Source: Paludibacteraceae bacterium
Lineage (GTDB): Bacteria > Bacteroidota > Bacteroidia > Bacteroidales > Paludibacteraceae
NCBI GenBank assembly: GCA_017444615.1
Contig: JAFSWF010000056.1
Coordinates: 1 to 53,164 of the forward strand
DNA: 53,164 nucleotides
Direction: 5' to 3'
Below are positions 7,788-17,431 of this stretch, piece after piece. Made by a program: the position numbers and the translations under genes. Below the pieces are notes generated by a model. The model ran no database searches. It was not told the DNA's origin and saw only the letters and a program-made list of their open reading frames with translations. The first letter of the stretch is position 1; every line of letters begins with the position of its first letter.

Positions 7788-9050
7788 ATGAAAATCAATA
7801 CAATAGAAGAAGCGTTAGAAGATTTCCGTCAAGGTAAGTTTGTGATTGTGGCCGATGATGAGGATCGCGAGAACGAAGGCGATTTCATCATTGCGGCAGA
7901 GAAGATCACTCCGGAAAAAGTTAATTTTATGCTCCAGCACGGACGGGGCGTGCTTTGTTGCCCTATCACAGAGCAGCGCTGTGCCGAACTGGACTTGATG
8001 CATCAAGTGGCGAATAACACCTCGATGCTCGGCACGCCTTTTACCGTGACAGTCGATAAGTTGGAGGGTTGTACCACCGGCGTCTCGGCAGCCGACCGAG
8101 CCGCTACTATCTGTGCGCTCGCAGACCCGACATCCAAGCCTGAGACCTTCGGTCGCCCCGGGCATATCAACCCCTTATATGCCAAGGCAGGAGGTGTGCT
8201 CCAACGTGCCGGTCATACAGAGGCAGGCGTGGACCTCGCTCGCTTGGCGGGTTTATATCCCGCTGCGGCGCTCATCGAGATCATGAACCCCGATGGCACG
8301 ATGGCTCGTATGCCTCAACTCCAAGAAGTAGCGCGCGAGTTCGACCTGAAGATCATCACCATCAAGGATTTGATAGCGTATCGGCTGGAGAAAGGTGACG
8401 TGTTACCGGTGAAGGGTGACGGGTTAATGGCTAATGGCCAACAGCCAATAGCTAATGGCCTTATAGAGCGAGGCGAGACCGTCTTTCTGCCGACGGCTAA
8501 CGGCGAGTTTATGCTGACGCCTTTCCGCGATTTGACAACCGGACTGGAGCATGTGGTGCTGACCAAAGGAACATGGTCGCCCGATGAACCTGTTCTCTGC
8601 CGTGTGCACTCCAGTTGTGTCACCGGCGATATATTCGGTTCGCAGCGGTGCGAATGCGGCGAACAACTCAATAAAGCCATGCAGATGATTGAAGCCGAAG
8701 GTAAAGGCATCCTCGTTTATATGAACCAAGAGGGACGAGGTATCGGTCTGATGAATAAGATTCGCGCGTATAAGCTGCAGGAAGAAGGCGAAGATACCGT
8801 AGAGGCCAATGTGCACCTCGGTTTTCGACCCGATGAACGTGACTACGGCGTTGGGGCGCAGATTCTACGGGAGATGGGCGCCCTCAAACTACGCCTGATG
8901 ACCAATAATCCTGTCAAACGCGTCGGATTAGAGTCTTACGGCATCGAAATAGTGGAGAATGTGCCCATTGAGATCGCTCCCAACCGTTGGAACGAACGCT
9001 ATATGCGGACCAAAAAGGAAAAAATGCACCACGATTTGAAACTCGTTTAA
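7788..9050 (+). CDS. ribBA: RibBA: DHBP synthase / GTP cyclohydrolase II
   Basis: Makes both riboflavin precursors: 3,4-dihydroxy-2-butanone 4-phosphate from ribulose 5-phosphate and the pyrimidine from GTP. The RibB half (about 1-200) has [10 protein letters not shown] and HTEAGVDL; the RibA half (about 228-420) has the zinc Cys cluster in [15 protein letters not shown] and the NQEGRGIGL motif. The ATG at 7788 is chosen because the earlier start at 7761 lies in the heptamer array. Residues 208-225, in the linker between the domains, come from another heptamer array. No FMN riboswitch was seen upstream. Confidence 0.96.
   Translation: MKINTIEEALEDFRQGKFVIVADDEDRENEGDFIIAAEKITPEKVNFMLQHGRGVLCCPITEQRCAELDLMHQVANNTSMLGTPFTVTVDKLEGCTTGVSAADRAATICALADPTSKPETFGRPGHINPLYAKAGGVLQRAGHTEAGVDLARLAGLYPAAALIEIMNPDGTMARMPQLQEVAREFDLKIITIKDLIAYRLEKGDVLPVKGDGLMANGQQPIANGLIERGETVFLPTANGEFMLTPFRDLTTGLEHVVLTKGTWSPDEPVLCRVHSSCVTGDIFGSQRCECGEQLNKAMQMIEAEGKGILVYMNQEGRGIGLMNKIRAYKLQEEGEDTVEANVHLGFRPDERDYGVGAQILREMGALKLRLMTNNPVKRVGLESYGIEIVENVPIEIAPNRWNERYMRTKKEKMHHDLKLV
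8414..8462. repeat. Heptamer array, 7 units, in ribBA linker
   Basis: Units gggtgac, gggttaa, tggctaa, tggccaa, cagccaa, tagctaa, tggcctt. The central units are also inverted copies of each other (ttggc / gccaa). It is translated as part of the RibB-RibA linker. Confidence 0.85.
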
Positions 9051-9056
9051 GCACTT

Positions 9057-9072
9057 TGGCACGATATTTGAG
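9057..9072 (+). promoter_or_regulatory. Possible sigma-54-type promoter
   Basis: TGGCACG, four bases, TTGAG. The GG and the second box are ten bases apart as in -24/-12 promoters, but the second box has GA instead of GC. It lies 68 bases before the secreted-protein gene at 9140. No promoter of the common TTTG type was found there. Confidence 0.35.
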
Positions 9073-9085
9073 AAGTATCAGTATA

Positions 9086-9117
9086 CCGGTATCCAGAAAT
9101 GCCGGTATCCCGAAAAA
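9086..9117. repeat. Two 16-base tandem units before gene at 9140
   Basis: ccggtatccagaaatg followed by ccggtatcccgaaaaa, in the leader of the secreted protein. Confidence 0.7.
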
Positions 9118-9139
9118 TTAACTTTAAAACAACACAATT

Positions 9140-10444
9140 ATGAAACGATTAACTACACTTCTGATGACGCTGATGCTCATGAGTGCGGCGTTATGGGCAG
9201 ACGAAACAATCACCGTTTCTGCCAACAGTTCTGACATCTCGGAAGGACTCGATCTGAAGGTGGTAGCTAAGCTTTTTGCAGAAGCTAAAAACCTGGAGGA
9301 GTTCGAGATGATGCTCAACAATCCGGACAGCGCGTTCTGCAATCTTGATCTCAACGGAGATGGACAAGTGGATTACTTGCGCGTTGTAGAAACCGGCGAA
9401 GGAAACAAACGGCTCATCGTTCTACAAGCTATACTTGCCAAGGATATCTACCAAGATGTTGCTTCTATCTACGTAGAGAAAGATGAGAATAATCAAGTTT
9501 CCGTACAGGTAATAGGGGATGAATATATATACGGTACCAATTATATCATTGAACCTGTTTACGTGTACAGACCCGTAATATACGATTGGTTTTGGAGTCC
9601 TTACTGGTATGCGTGGAATAGTCCTTGGTACTGGGGTTACTGGCCCGGATGGTGGCACGCTCATGCCTGTTGGGCACATGATTGGTACTGGCATCACTGC
9701 TATGCCTTCCATCATCATCACCACTATTGCTCTTTCCGTCCCGGACGTGTTTACCGAACCGGTTACCAAGAATTGCGAACAGGCGTAACGCGTAGAGATT
9801 TCGCAGTGGCGCATCCCGAGCGTTCCTTCAGTCAACGCAATGTAGGCAAAACGAATGCCCGTGAGATCCGTAACACGACCGGTGTTCAGACTCGTCAAGC
9901 GTTTGCCAGTGGTGAGGGTTCGTCCCGACAAATGAACTCCGGTTCAGCTCGCCAAGGTATTGCTAGCCGCGAAGCCACGAATACGAGTCGCACCTACGGC
10001 AGCCGTACTACCGCTACCACACGTGTTGACAGAGAGGCTTCTGCCCAGCGTTCGTCCGCTACGGCACAACGTTCGTCAGCCACGGCACAGCGTAGCTCAG
10101 CCACGGCACAACGTAGCTCCGCAACATCGCAACGTTCGTCAGCCACGGCACAACGTAGCTCCACTACCAGCCAACGCGCTTCCTCTTCTGCCAGCATTTC
10201 ACGCTCCAGTAGCGCTTACCGCTCCAGCAGTTACTCCGGAAGTAGCAGTAATAGCAGTTCACGAAGCAGCGGTGGATACTCCAGCGGCAGCAGTTCTCGC
10301 TCCAGCGGTGGATACTCCAGCAGTAGCAGTTCTCGCTCCAGCGGCGGGTACTCCAGCGGAAGCAGTTCACGCTCCAGCGGTGGATACTCCAGCGGCGGAG
10401 GTTCCCGAAGCAGCGGAGGTAGCAGTGGCGCTACCCGCAGATAA
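9140..10444 (+). CDS. Secreted low-complexity Trp/His/Ser-rich protein
   Basis: Not recognised as a named family. The 434 residues show a signal peptide (cleavage probably after ALWA, residue 20), an N-terminal domain (21-140) with an EF-hand-like calcium loop D70-x-N72-x-D74-G-Q-V-D78, a segment very rich in Trp, Tyr and His (about 143-198, including HHHHH at 191-195), a basic region, then low-complexity repeats: six or seven AQRSSAT heptads (from about 304) and several SRSSGGYSSGS units to the end. It is likely exported to the periplasm or surface; the His/Cys-rich part could bind metal (inference). It ends just before a strong terminator and may have its own promoter. Confidence 0.8.
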   Translation: MKRLTTLLMTLMLMSAALWADETITVSANSSDISEGLDLKVVAKLFAEAKNLEEFEMMLNNPDSAFCNLDLNGDGQVDYLRVVETGEGNKRLIVLQAILAKDIYQDVASIYVEKDENNQVSVQVIGDEYIYGTNYIIEPVYVYRPVIYDWFWSPYWYAWNSPWYWGYWPGWWHAHACWAHDWYWHHCYAFHHHHHYCSFRPGRVYRTGYQELRTGVTRRDFAVAHPERSFSQRNVGKTNAREIRNTTGVQTRQAFASGEGSSRQMNSGSARQGIASREATNTSRTYGSRTTATTRVDREASAQRSSATAQRSSATAQRSSATAQRSSATSQRSSATAQRSSTTSQRASSSASISRSSSAYRSSSYSGSSSNSSSRSSGGYSSGSSSRSSGGYSSSSSSRSSGGYSSGSSSRSSGGYSSGGGSRSSGGSSGATRR

Positions 10445-10478
10445 AAAGAAAAGGAGGTCATGAACCTCCTTTTCTTTT
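10444..10478 (+). terminator. Strong intrinsic terminator
   Basis: A perfect 15-base-pair stem (10444-10458 with 10464-10478), five-base loop, A-rich left arm and T-rich right arm. It ends the (+) run from cdd and can also act for the convergent aspA run. Confidence 0.9.
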
Positions 10479-10481
10479 ACC

Positions 10482-10530
10482 CATTACTCATTACTCATTA
10501 CTCATTACCCAGTACCAATTACCCATCACC
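10482..10530. repeat. Heptamer array, 7 units, at aspA stop
   Basis: cattact three times, then cattacc, cagtacc, aattacc, catcacc: exactly 49 bases. The aspA stop (10526-10528) is in the last unit. Confidence 0.92.
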
Positions 10531-11917
10531 GCGCTGCCAACATGTTCTTCGGATCGAGCAACTCGTCCAACTGTTCTTTGCTCAGCAAGCCGTGCTCTAA
10601 TACCAAGTTATAGACACTTTTTCCGGTCTCCAATGCCTCTTTGGCAATCTTAGTGGAAGCCTTGTAGCCAATAACAGGGTTCAGCGCCGTGACAATACCG
10701 ATGGAGTGCTTAACGGTTTCTAAATTATGCGCACGATTGATGGTGATACCATCAATACATTTCTCACGAAGGATCTTCATCACGTTGCGCAGCCACGTAA
10801 TAGAATCAAAAATGCACTCCGTAATAATCGGTTCCATCACGTTCAATTGTAACTGACCTGCCTCGGCAGCGAAGCACACTGCGGTGTCATTGCCAATCAC
10901 CTTGAAGCATACTTGGTTGGTCACTTCGGGAATAACAGGGTTGACCTTACCCGGCATGATCGAACTACCCGGAGCCATCGGCGGCAAGTTGATCTCATGC
11001 AATCCGCACCGCGGACCGGAAGCCATCAGACGCAAGTCATTACAAGTCTTGCTCAACTTAACTGCCAGTCTCTTCAACGCAGCCGAATAACTCACGTATG
11101 CACCGGTATCAGGAGTGGCCTCTACTAAATCGCTGGCCTTTAAGAAGGGTTCACCGGTCAACTCGCATAACTTCTTCGTGCATAACTCTGCATAGCCTGC
11201 TACCGCATTCAGACCCGTACCAATCGCCGTACCGCCCATGTTGATTTCGTATAACAGACGCACATTGCGTTCGAGGTTCGCTACCTCTTCTTCGAGGTTG
11301 TTAGCGAACGCATGAAACTCCTGTCCGCTTGTCATCGGCACAGCGTCTTGTAACTGCGTACGCCCCATCTTAATCGAGTCATTAAACTCGTCGCCTTTCT
11401 TGCGAAGAGAGGTGATGAGCTGTTTCAACTCCTCTTCGAGCCCACGGTTCATGCGAATAAACGCATAACGGAAAGCAGAAGGGTATGCGTCGTTGGTACT
11501 TTGGGCGCAGTTCACATGGTCGTTTGGAGAACAGTATTGGTACTCCCCGCGTTGATGGCCCATGATCTCCAAGGCGCGGTTGGCAATGACCTCATTGGCG
11601 TTCATGTTGACCGTTGTGCCGGCACCGCCTTGTACCATGTCGGTAGGGAACTGATCATGCATCTTACCGTCTATAATCTCACGGCACGCCTGCGCGATGG
11701 CTGCATGGATCTCATCGTTGATGACGCCTAACTCATGGTTAGCCTCTACGGCCGCCAACTTAATGTACGCCATCGCAATGATATATTCCGGAAAATCCGA
11801 CATCTTGAGGTTAGATACCTTGTAATTGTTGATACCACGTTGTGTCTGCACTCCGTAGTACGCTTCTGCCGGCACTTGTAATTCGCCTAACAGATCCGAT
11901 TCAATTCTATATGCCAT
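10526..11917 (-). CDS. aspA: Aspartate ammonia-lyase
   Basis: Converts aspartate to fumarate and ammonia, feeding fumarate respiration or nitrogen release in anaerobes. The 463 residues have the fumarase/aspartase signature GSSIMPGKVNP near residue 316 and the YYGVQTQRGINNY substrate loop near the start. Fumarase class II is the main alternative; the N-terminal GVQTQRGINNYKVS pattern favours aspartase. The ATG at 11917 lies 14 bases beyond a heptamer pair that holds the ftsY stop. It is the last gene of the gltX, serB, ftsY, aspA run. Confidence 0.88.
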   Translation of the reverse strand: MAYRIESDLLGELQVPAEAYYGVQTQRGINNYKVSNLKMSDFPEYIIAMAYIKLAAVEANHELGVINDEIHAAIAQACREIIDGKMHDQFPTDMVQGGAGTTVNMNANEVIANRALEIMGHQRGEYQYCSPNDHVNCAQSTNDAYPSAFRYAFIRMNRGLEEELKQLITSLRKKGDEFNDSIKMGRTQLQDAVPMTSGQEFHAFANNLEEEVANLERNVRLLYEINMGGTAIGTGLNAVAGYAELCTKKLCELTGEPFLKASDLVEATPDTGAYVSYSAALKRLAVKLSKTCNDLRLMASGPRCGLHEINLPPMAPGSSIMPGKVNPVIPEVTNQVCFKVIGNDTAVCFAAEAGQLQLNVMEPIITECIFDSITWLRNVMKILREKCIDGITINRAHNLETVKHSIGIVTALNPVIGYKASTKIAKEALETGKSVYNLVLEHGLLSKEQLDELLDPKNMLAAR

Positions 11918-11930
11918 AATAGTAGTATTA

Positions 11931-11946
11931 ATTATTCATTATTCAT
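11931..11946. repeat. Heptamer pair at ftsY stop
   Basis: Two and a bit copies of attattc. On the minus strand it encodes the last residues MNNE and the stop TAA of FtsY. Confidence 0.7.
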
Positions 11947-12897
11947 AGACCCGAGCAGCGAGCGCACGAACTCTACTCGGTTAAAACACTGCAAATCTGT
12001 CATTTGTTCGCCCAAGCCTATATACCGAACAGGAATCTTAAACTGGTCGCTGATACCGATGACCACGCCACCTTTCGCCGTGCCGTCTAACTTCGTGATA
12101 GCCAGCGAGCTGACCTGCGTAGCGGCGGTGAACTGTCGTGCTTGCTCGAAAGCGTTCTGACCCGTACTACCATCCAGTACCAGCATCACATCATGCGGCG
12201 CGTCAGGTACTACTTTTTGCATCACGTTCTTGATTTTCGTCAACTCGTTCATCAGGTTAACCTTGTTATGCAAACGGCCCGCGGTGTCAATCAGCACCAC
12301 ATCCGCATCGTTTGCTTTCGCGCTTTGCAGCGTATCAAAAGCCACGGAGGCAGGGTCGGACCCTTGTTGCTGCTTAATCACCGGCACGCCCACACGCTCA
12401 CCCCATATACATAGTTGTTCTACCGCCGCGGCGCGGAAGGTATCGGCAGCGCCCAAATACACTTTCTTACCGGCTTGCTTGTACTGATACGCCAATTTGC
12501 CGATGGTGGTGGTCTTACCTACGCCGTTCACGCCTACTACCATCACCACGTAAGGCTTGGCAGGTAGCGGGGCAGAGAAATCCAGCACAGCCTCCACGTT
12601 ATTCTCCTGCAGCAGTGAGGCTATCTCATCCACTAACAGTGCATTTAACTCGCTTGTGCTTACGTATTTATCGCGTTTGACGCGTTCCTGCACGCGTTCG
12701 ATGATACGAAGGGTTGTCTCTACGCCGACGTCGGAGGTGATTAGCGCTTCTTCCAAGTTGTCCAGCACATCATCATCGATGGTGGACTTGCCGGCTATCG
12801 CGCGACCAATCTTCGATAATACGGACTCCTTGCTTTTCTCCAAGCCCTTATTGAGCGTCTCTTTTTTCTCTTTTCCAAATAATCCGAAAAATGCCAT
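11932..12897 (-). CDS. ftsY: FtsY, signal recognition particle receptor
   Basis: SRP receptor GTPase that docks ribosome-SRP complexes at the inner membrane. The 321-residue protein has a short N-domain and a full G-domain: GVNGVGKTTTIGKLA (about 121-135), DTFRAAAVEQL, DTAGRLHNKVNLM and TKLDGTAKGG. The acidic A-domain of E. coli FtsY is absent, as in many Bacteroidota. The C-terminal MNNE and stop are derived from a heptamer repeat. serB ends 13 bases upstream. Confidence 0.95.
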   Translation of the reverse strand: MAFFGLFGKEKKETLNKGLEKSKESVLSKIGRAIAGKSTIDDDVLDNLEEALITSDVGVETTLRIIERVQERVKRDKYVSTSELNALLVDEIASLLQENNVEAVLDFSAPLPAKPYVVMVVGVNGVGKTTTIGKLAYQYKQAGKKVYLGAADTFRAAAVEQLCIWGERVGVPVIKQQQGSDPASVAFDTLQSAKANDADVVLIDTAGRLHNKVNLMNELTKIKNVMQKVVPDAPHDVMLVLDGSTGQNAFEQARQFTAATQVSSLAITKLDGTAKGGVVIGISDQFKIPVRYIGLGEQMTDLQCFNRVEFVRSLLGSMNNE

Positions 12898-12910
12898 AGT
12901 TATTTACCTT

Positions 12911-14128
12911 TTACGATTTGAGGAAAGCGTCTTTAAAGCCTAGGAAATATAATATTCCGTCTAATCCCATGGTGGAGATGGCTTGCTGTGCACTGGCTTT
13001 GACCTTTGGTTTGGCGTGGAAAGCGATGCCTAAACCGGCCTTTCCGAGCATGTTCAAGTCATTTGCGCCATCGCCTACGGCGATCACTTGTGCCAGTTCG
13101 ATATGTTCAACTTGCGCAATCAACTCCAGCAATTCCGCCTTCCGTTTGGCATCCACCACATCGCCCAAGTAGCGACCGGTGAACTTACCATCCTCCTCTT
13201 CCAACTCATTGGCATAGACATAATCGACGCCGAACCGTTGCTGCAGGTATTTGCCCACGAAAGTGAAACCGCCGGACAAGATAGCAATCTTGAATCCGCA
13301 GCGTTTGAGGATGCCGAAAAGACGGTCAGCCCCTTCGGTAATCGGCAGATGATCGATGATGTCTTGTTTGGCGCTGACGTCCAGACCTTTGAGCAAGGCC
13401 ACGCGACGCGTGAAACTCTCTTTGAAATCTATCTCTCCCCGCATGGCAGACAGTGTGATAGCGCGTACTTGTTCGCCCACACCGGCGCGCTCCGCCAACT
13501 CATCAATGACCTCCGTTTGGATGAAGGTCGAGTCCATGTCCACGCAGATCAAGCGTCTGTTGCGGCGGTACATATCATCGCGTTGGAAAGAAATATCTAT
13601 GCCCTCATCGCGCGACACCTCCATCAGTTCGCGTTGCAGCGCTTCTCGGTCGGGTAGGTTGCCGCGCAGCGAGAACTCCACGCAACTATGCCGTTTTTCC
13701 ATCGGTAACTCCACACTCGGCCGATCGCTCAAACGCAGTATGTTATCAATATTCAGTTGTCGTCCGGCCAGCAAAGCTGTCACGCGTGCAATATGGCGTG
13801 CATTCAGTTCGCGTGCTAAGAGTGTCACTACATAGCGTTCTTGTTCCTGACGACTAACCCAAGCCGCGTATTCCTCCTCGCTCAGCGGCGTGAAACGAAC
13901 AATCATCTCCAGCTTAGAGCAACAAAACAGCACTTCCTTAATCATCTCTCCGCTGGTTGAAGCATCATCCACGCGGATGAGGATGCTCAGGTTCAGCTGA
14001 TGATGCAAGTTCGATTGACCGATATCTTGCACAATGGCGCCGTACTTACCCAGCACCTCGGTGACTGCGGCAGTCACACCCGGCTTGTCAAAGCCGATGA
14101 TGTTAATCAATATAAACTCTCGTTGCAT
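12911..14128 (-). CDS. serB: Phosphoserine phosphatase with ACT domains
   Basis: Last step of serine synthesis: phosphoserine to serine. The 405 residues begin with two ACT-like regulatory modules (about 1-80 and 95-175), which may bind serine or another amino acid. The HAD domain follows: DMDST nucleophile near 196, SGG near 285, GDGANDLNML near 355. Length matches the ACT-containing SerB type. It starts three bases after the gltX stop and is followed by ftsY, so translation in the run is tightly linked. Confidence 0.94.
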   Translation of the reverse strand: MQREFILINIIGFDKPGVTAAVTEVLGKYGAIVQDIGQSNLHHQLNLSILIRVDDASTSGEMIKEVLFCCSKLEMIVRFTPLSEEEYAAWVSRQEQERYVVTLLARELNARHIARVTALLAGRQLNIDNILRLSDRPSVELPMEKRHSCVEFSLRGNLPDREALQRELMEVSRDEGIDISFQRDDMYRRNRRLICVDMDSTFIQTEVIDELAERAGVGEQVRAITLSAMRGEIDFKESFTRRVALLKGLDVSAKQDIIDHLPITEGADRLFGILKRCGFKIAILSGGFTFVGKYLQQRFGVDYVYANELEEEDGKFTGRYLGDVVDAKRKAELLELIAQVEHIELAQVIAVGDGANDLNMLGKAGLGIAFHAKPKVKASAQQAISTMGLDGILYFLGFKDAFLKS

Positions 14129-14131
14129 AGG

Positions 14132-15688
14132 CTACTCGTGAATATTCTGCAAGGCTACTTGAACACGCTTCAGCGTTTCCTCTTTGCCTAAGATATCGGT
14201 GATGGCCCAGATATGCGGACCTCGTGCTGCACCTACCAGACAAATACGGAAAGCGTTCATCACAATACCAACGCCGTACTCTTTCTCTGCTATCCAAGGC
14301 ATTACCAAGGCATCCAGCGCCTCTGCCGACCAGTCCTCCTGCGGCTCTAACAAAGCCAATAACTCTTGCATATGCTGCGGCGAGTCTTCTTTCCAACGCT
14401 TCTTAAGCGATTTCTCGTCGTACGATGTTGGGGCAACAAAGAAGAAATCCGCCTGATCCCATAACTCCGGCACAAAGTTCACACGGTCTTTCACCAAGCC
14501 GACGATCTTAGCGATGGTGTCGGTGTCGCGGTATTCCGGTAAACCGGCATCCCGAAGATGTTCTTCAAGCACCGGTATAAACATCTGAGCCAATTCCTCA
14601 TCGCTCTTGAGTTGCAGATACTGGTGGTTGAACCATTTGCCTTTCTCGTAATCGAACTTAGCACCGCTTTTGGACACGCGGTCTAGCGAGAAATCTTGAA
14701 TCAACTCCTCCATGGTGTACAGTTCCTTATCGCCGCTGCCGTGCCATCCGAGCAATGCAAGGAAGTTAATCACCGCTTCGGGCAGATAACCGCTTTCACG
14801 ATAACCGCTGCTTACGGTGCCGTCTTTTTGGTTATGGAACTCCAGTGGGAAGACCGGAAAACCTAATCGGTCGCCATCGCGCTTACTGAGTTTGCCGTTT
14901 CCGTCGGGTTTGAGTAACAGGGGTAGGTGTGCGAACTCCGGCATCGTGTCTTGCCAACCAAACGCACGGTATAAGAGCACGTGCAGCGGAGCCGAAGGCA
15001 ACCATTCCTCACCGCGGATGACGTGACTGATCTCCATCAGATGGTCATCCACGATGTTCGCCAGATGGTAAGTAGGCAGGTCATCCGCCGATTTGTAAAG
15101 CACCTTATCGTCCAGAATATTGCTATTAATCACCACCTCTCCACGAATCAAATCGTGCACATGCACATCCTCGTTGGGCGCTACTTTGAATCGAACCACA
15201 TATTGCTCGCCATTGGCAATCCGTTGGGCCACTTCTTCTGCACTCATCGTCAATGAGTTACGCATCTGTTCGCGGGTACGCGCGTCGTATTGGAAATTCG
15301 AAATCTCCGCACGCTTAGCCTCCAGTTCAGCCGGCGTGTCAAACGCGATATACGCATGACCGCTATCCAGTAATTGCTTCACATACTGATGATAACTCTC
15401 TCGCCGCTCGCTCTGCCGATACGGACCATGTTCACCTACGGCCTCTATCTTGCCGTTATTCATGCGCAATCCTTCATCTATCTCAATACCCAACCAGTCC
15501 AGGGCCTCGAGAATATATTCCTCCGCACCTGGCACAAAGCGCGTACTATCCGTATCTTCGATACGAAGTAACATATCGCCGCCATGCTGACGGGCAAACA
15601 GGTAATTATACAACGCGGTTCTCACACCGCCGATATGAAGCGCGCCAGTAGGACTCGGCGCAAAGCGAACTCGTACTTTTCGTTCCAT
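14132..15688 (-). CDS. gltX: Glutamyl-tRNA synthetase
   Basis: Charges tRNA-Glu (class I). The 518 residues have [11 protein letters not shown] (H18-I-G-G) and the KLSKRDGDR form of KMSKS near 263-270, with the usual C-terminal anticodon-binding domain. The frame extends upstream to 15772, but that part contains the promoter -7 box (15717-15724), so the ATG at 15688 is the start. It is the first gene of the minus-strand run to aspA and is transcribed away from tsaD. Confidence 0.96.
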   Translation of the reverse strand: MERKVRVRFAPSPTGALHIGGVRTALYNYLFARQHGGDMLLRIEDTDSTRFVPGAEEYILEALDWLGIEIDEGLRMNNGKIEAVGEHGPYRQSERRESYHQYVKQLLDSGHAYIAFDTPAELEAKRAEISNFQYDARTREQMRNSLTMSAEEVAQRIANGEQYVVRFKVAPNEDVHVHDLIRGEVVINSNILDDKVLYKSADDLPTYHLANIVDDHLMEISHVIRGEEWLPSAPLHVLLYRAFGWQDTMPEFAHLPLLLKPDGNGKLSKRDGDRLGFPVFPLEFHNQKDGTVSSGYRESGYLPEAVINFLALLGWHGSGDKELYTMEELIQDFSLDRVSKSGAKFDYEKGKWFNHQYLQLKSDEELAQMFIPVLEEHLRDAGLPEYRDTDTIAKIVGLVKDRVNFVPELWDQADFFFVAPTSYDEKSLKKRWKEDSPQHMQELLALLEPQEDWSAEALDALVMPWIAEKEYGVGIVMNAFRICLVGAARGPHIWAITDILGKEETLKRVQVALQNIHE

Positions 15689-15716
15689 TGTTATACTGAT
15701 AATTCTAAATTTTGCG

Positions 15717-15748
15717 CAAAGATACAAAAAAAATCGCACATGTGCAAA
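15717..15748 (-). promoter_or_regulatory. Promoter of gltX run
   Basis: Minus strand TTTG, 20 bases, TATCTTTG; -33 box continues as TTTGCACATGTGC. It is back to back with the tsaD promoter, the two -33 boxes 15 bases apart. Confidence 0.85.
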
Positions 15749-15763
15749 AGAAATCATAATAAA

Positions 15764-15795
15764 TTTGCACAATTCAAAAAAAAGCAGTACTTTTG
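15764..15795 (+). promoter_or_regulatory. Promoter of tsaD
   Basis: TTTG, 20 bases, TACTTTTG; -33 box continues as TTTGCACAATTCA. The tsaD ATG is 18 bases past the -7 box. Confidence 0.85.
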
Positions 15796-15813
15796 CACTC
15801 GATTTGTGAAAAG

Positions 15814-16860
15814 ATGGAAAAGCCGATTGTTTTATTAGCAGTAGAATCGAGTTGCGATGACACCTCTGCCGCGGTAGTGGAGGATGGTATCTTGCGAAGC
15901 AATGTGATAGCCAGTCAAAAAGTGCATGAGGAGTTCGGCGGTGTGGTGCCGGAGTTAGCCAGTCGTGCCCATCAGCAGAATATATGGCCGGTGGTGGATA
16001 CGGCGCTCAAGCGGGCAGGGGTGGAGGCAAAGGATCTTTCTGCAGTCGCCTTCACGCGCGGACCGGGCCTGTTAGGTTCGTTGCTCGTCGGCACCTCTTT
16101 CTGTAAGGGCTTAGCGCTGTCGTTAGGCATTCCGCTCATTGATGTGAACCATTTGCAAGGACATGTGATGGCTCATTTTGTTGAAGATGGCACAGGGCTC
16201 CCACATCCCTCTTTCCCCTTCTTGTGCTTGCTCGTTTCAGGAGGTAATAGCCAAATCGTACGCGTGAATGCATACAATGACATGCAGATTCTCGGTCAGA
16301 CGATTGACGACGCAGCGGGTGAGGCGTTCGATAAATGTGCGAAAGTATTAGGCTTGCCGTACCCGGGTGGACCATGGATTGATAAGTTGGCTAAGTTAGG
16401 CGATGCCACCAAGTATCCGTTTGCCAAACCCAATATAGCAGGCTATGACTATTCGTTCTCGGGCCTTAAGACATCGTTCCTCTATACGCTGCGCGACATG
16501 CTTAAGGAGCACGGGGTAGAGACGATTGATGCGTTAGCGGAGAGAGTGCCTAACTTGCGCGAAGATATGTGTGCCTCACTGCAAGCAACAGTGGTGGATA
16601 TTCTGATGCGCAAACTTAAGAAAGCGGCGCAGGATTTACATATTACACAAGTGGCTGTCGCAGGCGGGGTGAGTGCCAATAGTGCGCTGCGCCAAGCCTT
16701 TATCGACTACGGAAAAAAATACCACTGGCAGGTCTATATTCCGCCTTTCTCGTTCACTACCGATAACGCCGCCATGATTGCGCAAGCGGGCTATTTTAAG
16801 TTCTTAGACCATGATTTCTGTGCCATAGATGAAGTGCCCTTCGCTAAAACAACGATTTAA
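15814..16860 (+). CDS. tsaD: TsaD, tRNA threonylcarbamoyladenosine transferase
   Basis: Catalytic subunit that transfers threonylcarbamoyl to A37 of ANN-decoding tRNAs. The 348 residues have the ASKHA start [13 protein letters not shown], the metal-binding H113-x3-H117 ([10 protein letters not shown]), GGNSQIV, and TTDNAAMIA near the end. The frame runs seven codons further up to a TTG, but that TTG is part of the -7 box, so the ATG at 15814 is the start. The exosortase gene overlaps its 3' end by 32 bases. Confidence 0.96.
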   Translation: MEKPIVLLAVESSCDDTSAAVVEDGILRSNVIASQKVHEEFGGVVPELASRAHQQNIWPVVDTALKRAGVEAKDLSAVAFTRGPGLLGSLLVGTSFCKGLALSLGIPLIDVNHLQGHVMAHFVEDGTGLPHPSFPFLCLLVSGGNSQIVRVNAYNDMQILGQTIDDAAGEAFDKCAKVLGLPYPGGPWIDKLAKLGDATKYPFAKPNIAGYDYSFSGLKTSFLYTLRDMLKEHGVETIDALAERVPNLREDMCASLQATVVDILMRKLKKAAQDLHITQVAVAGGVSANSALRQAFIDYGKKYHWQVYIPPFSFTTDNAAMIAQAGYFKFLDHDFCAIDEVPFAKTTI

Positions 16861-17431
16861 CGGTGAGCGGTTATCGGTTATCGGTTATCGGTTACGCCCT
16901 TATCAGGATGTCATCATCTTCATGGTGACGCTTTTGGTGGCGAATTATTTCTGGAAATTCACGGTATCGGGCGATGAGCACGGCGATGCGGTGACATGGT
17001 TCGGTTGGGATATTTCTGCTCCGTTCATTTATATGACCCACCATGTGGCGAACGCGGTGTATTGGTTCGTTTCTCTTTTCCGTGATACGGTGCATTTAGT
17101 GAACGGTCATCGTATTCAGTTCGACTTGGGAAGCGGCACCACGATCATTTGGGGCTGCTCCGGATTGAAGCAAGCCTTTATCTGGTTTTGGTTGATCTTC
17201 ACCGTTCGCGGGGGATGGAAGCATAAGATATGGTACATACCACTGGGGTGGGTATGCTGCTATCTGTTTAATATTCTGCGCATTGGACTGATTGCCTTGC
17301 TGATAGAGCATCACCCCTCATGGTTCCCGTTTTTGCATGACGGGCTCTTCAAATACCTTTTTTACGCGATGCTCTTTGGCCTTTGGGCTATCTTTGTTGG
17401 AACGATAAGATCTTCTTCTTCAACGCACTGA
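16829..17431 (+). CDS. Exosortase/archaeosortase family protein
   Basis: Predicted membrane transpeptidase that processes C-terminal sorting signals. The 200-residue protein has about five membrane segments and the three invariant residues of the family: C110 in WGCSGLKQ, R151 in NILRIGLI, and H170 in FLHDGLFKY. It resembles the small exosortases of Bacteroidota. A heptamer array encodes residues about 14-23. The ATG at 16829 lies inside tsaD; a later ATG at 16921 would cut the first helix, so the earlier start is kept with reserve. The 3' end overlaps the convergent antiporter gene by 44 bases. No sorting-signal substrate is recognised nearby. Confidence 0.85.
   Translation: MKCPSLKQRFNGERLSVIGYRLRPYQDVIIFMVTLLVANYFWKFTVSGDEHGDAVTWFGWDISAPFIYMTHHVANAVYWFVSLFRDTVHLVNGHRIQFDLGSGTTIIWGCSGLKQAFIWFWLIFTVRGGWKHKIWYIPLGWVCCYLFNILRIGLIALLIEHHPSWFPFLHDGLFKYLFYAMLFGLWAIFVGTIRSSSSTH
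16869..16896. repeat. Heptamer array at tsaD / exosortase junction
   Basis: Three copies of ggttatc and one ggttacg, starting nine bases after the tsaD stop and read in frame in the exosortase N-terminus. Confidence 0.9.

Noticed and set aside
7600..7790. FMN riboswitch before ribBA
   Set aside because: No conserved RFN element words seen; the gap is only 27 bases and is a heptamer array.
10231..10461. Pro/Leu-rich minus-strand frame
   Set aside because: Shadow of the Ser/Gly repeat part of the secreted protein on the plus strand.
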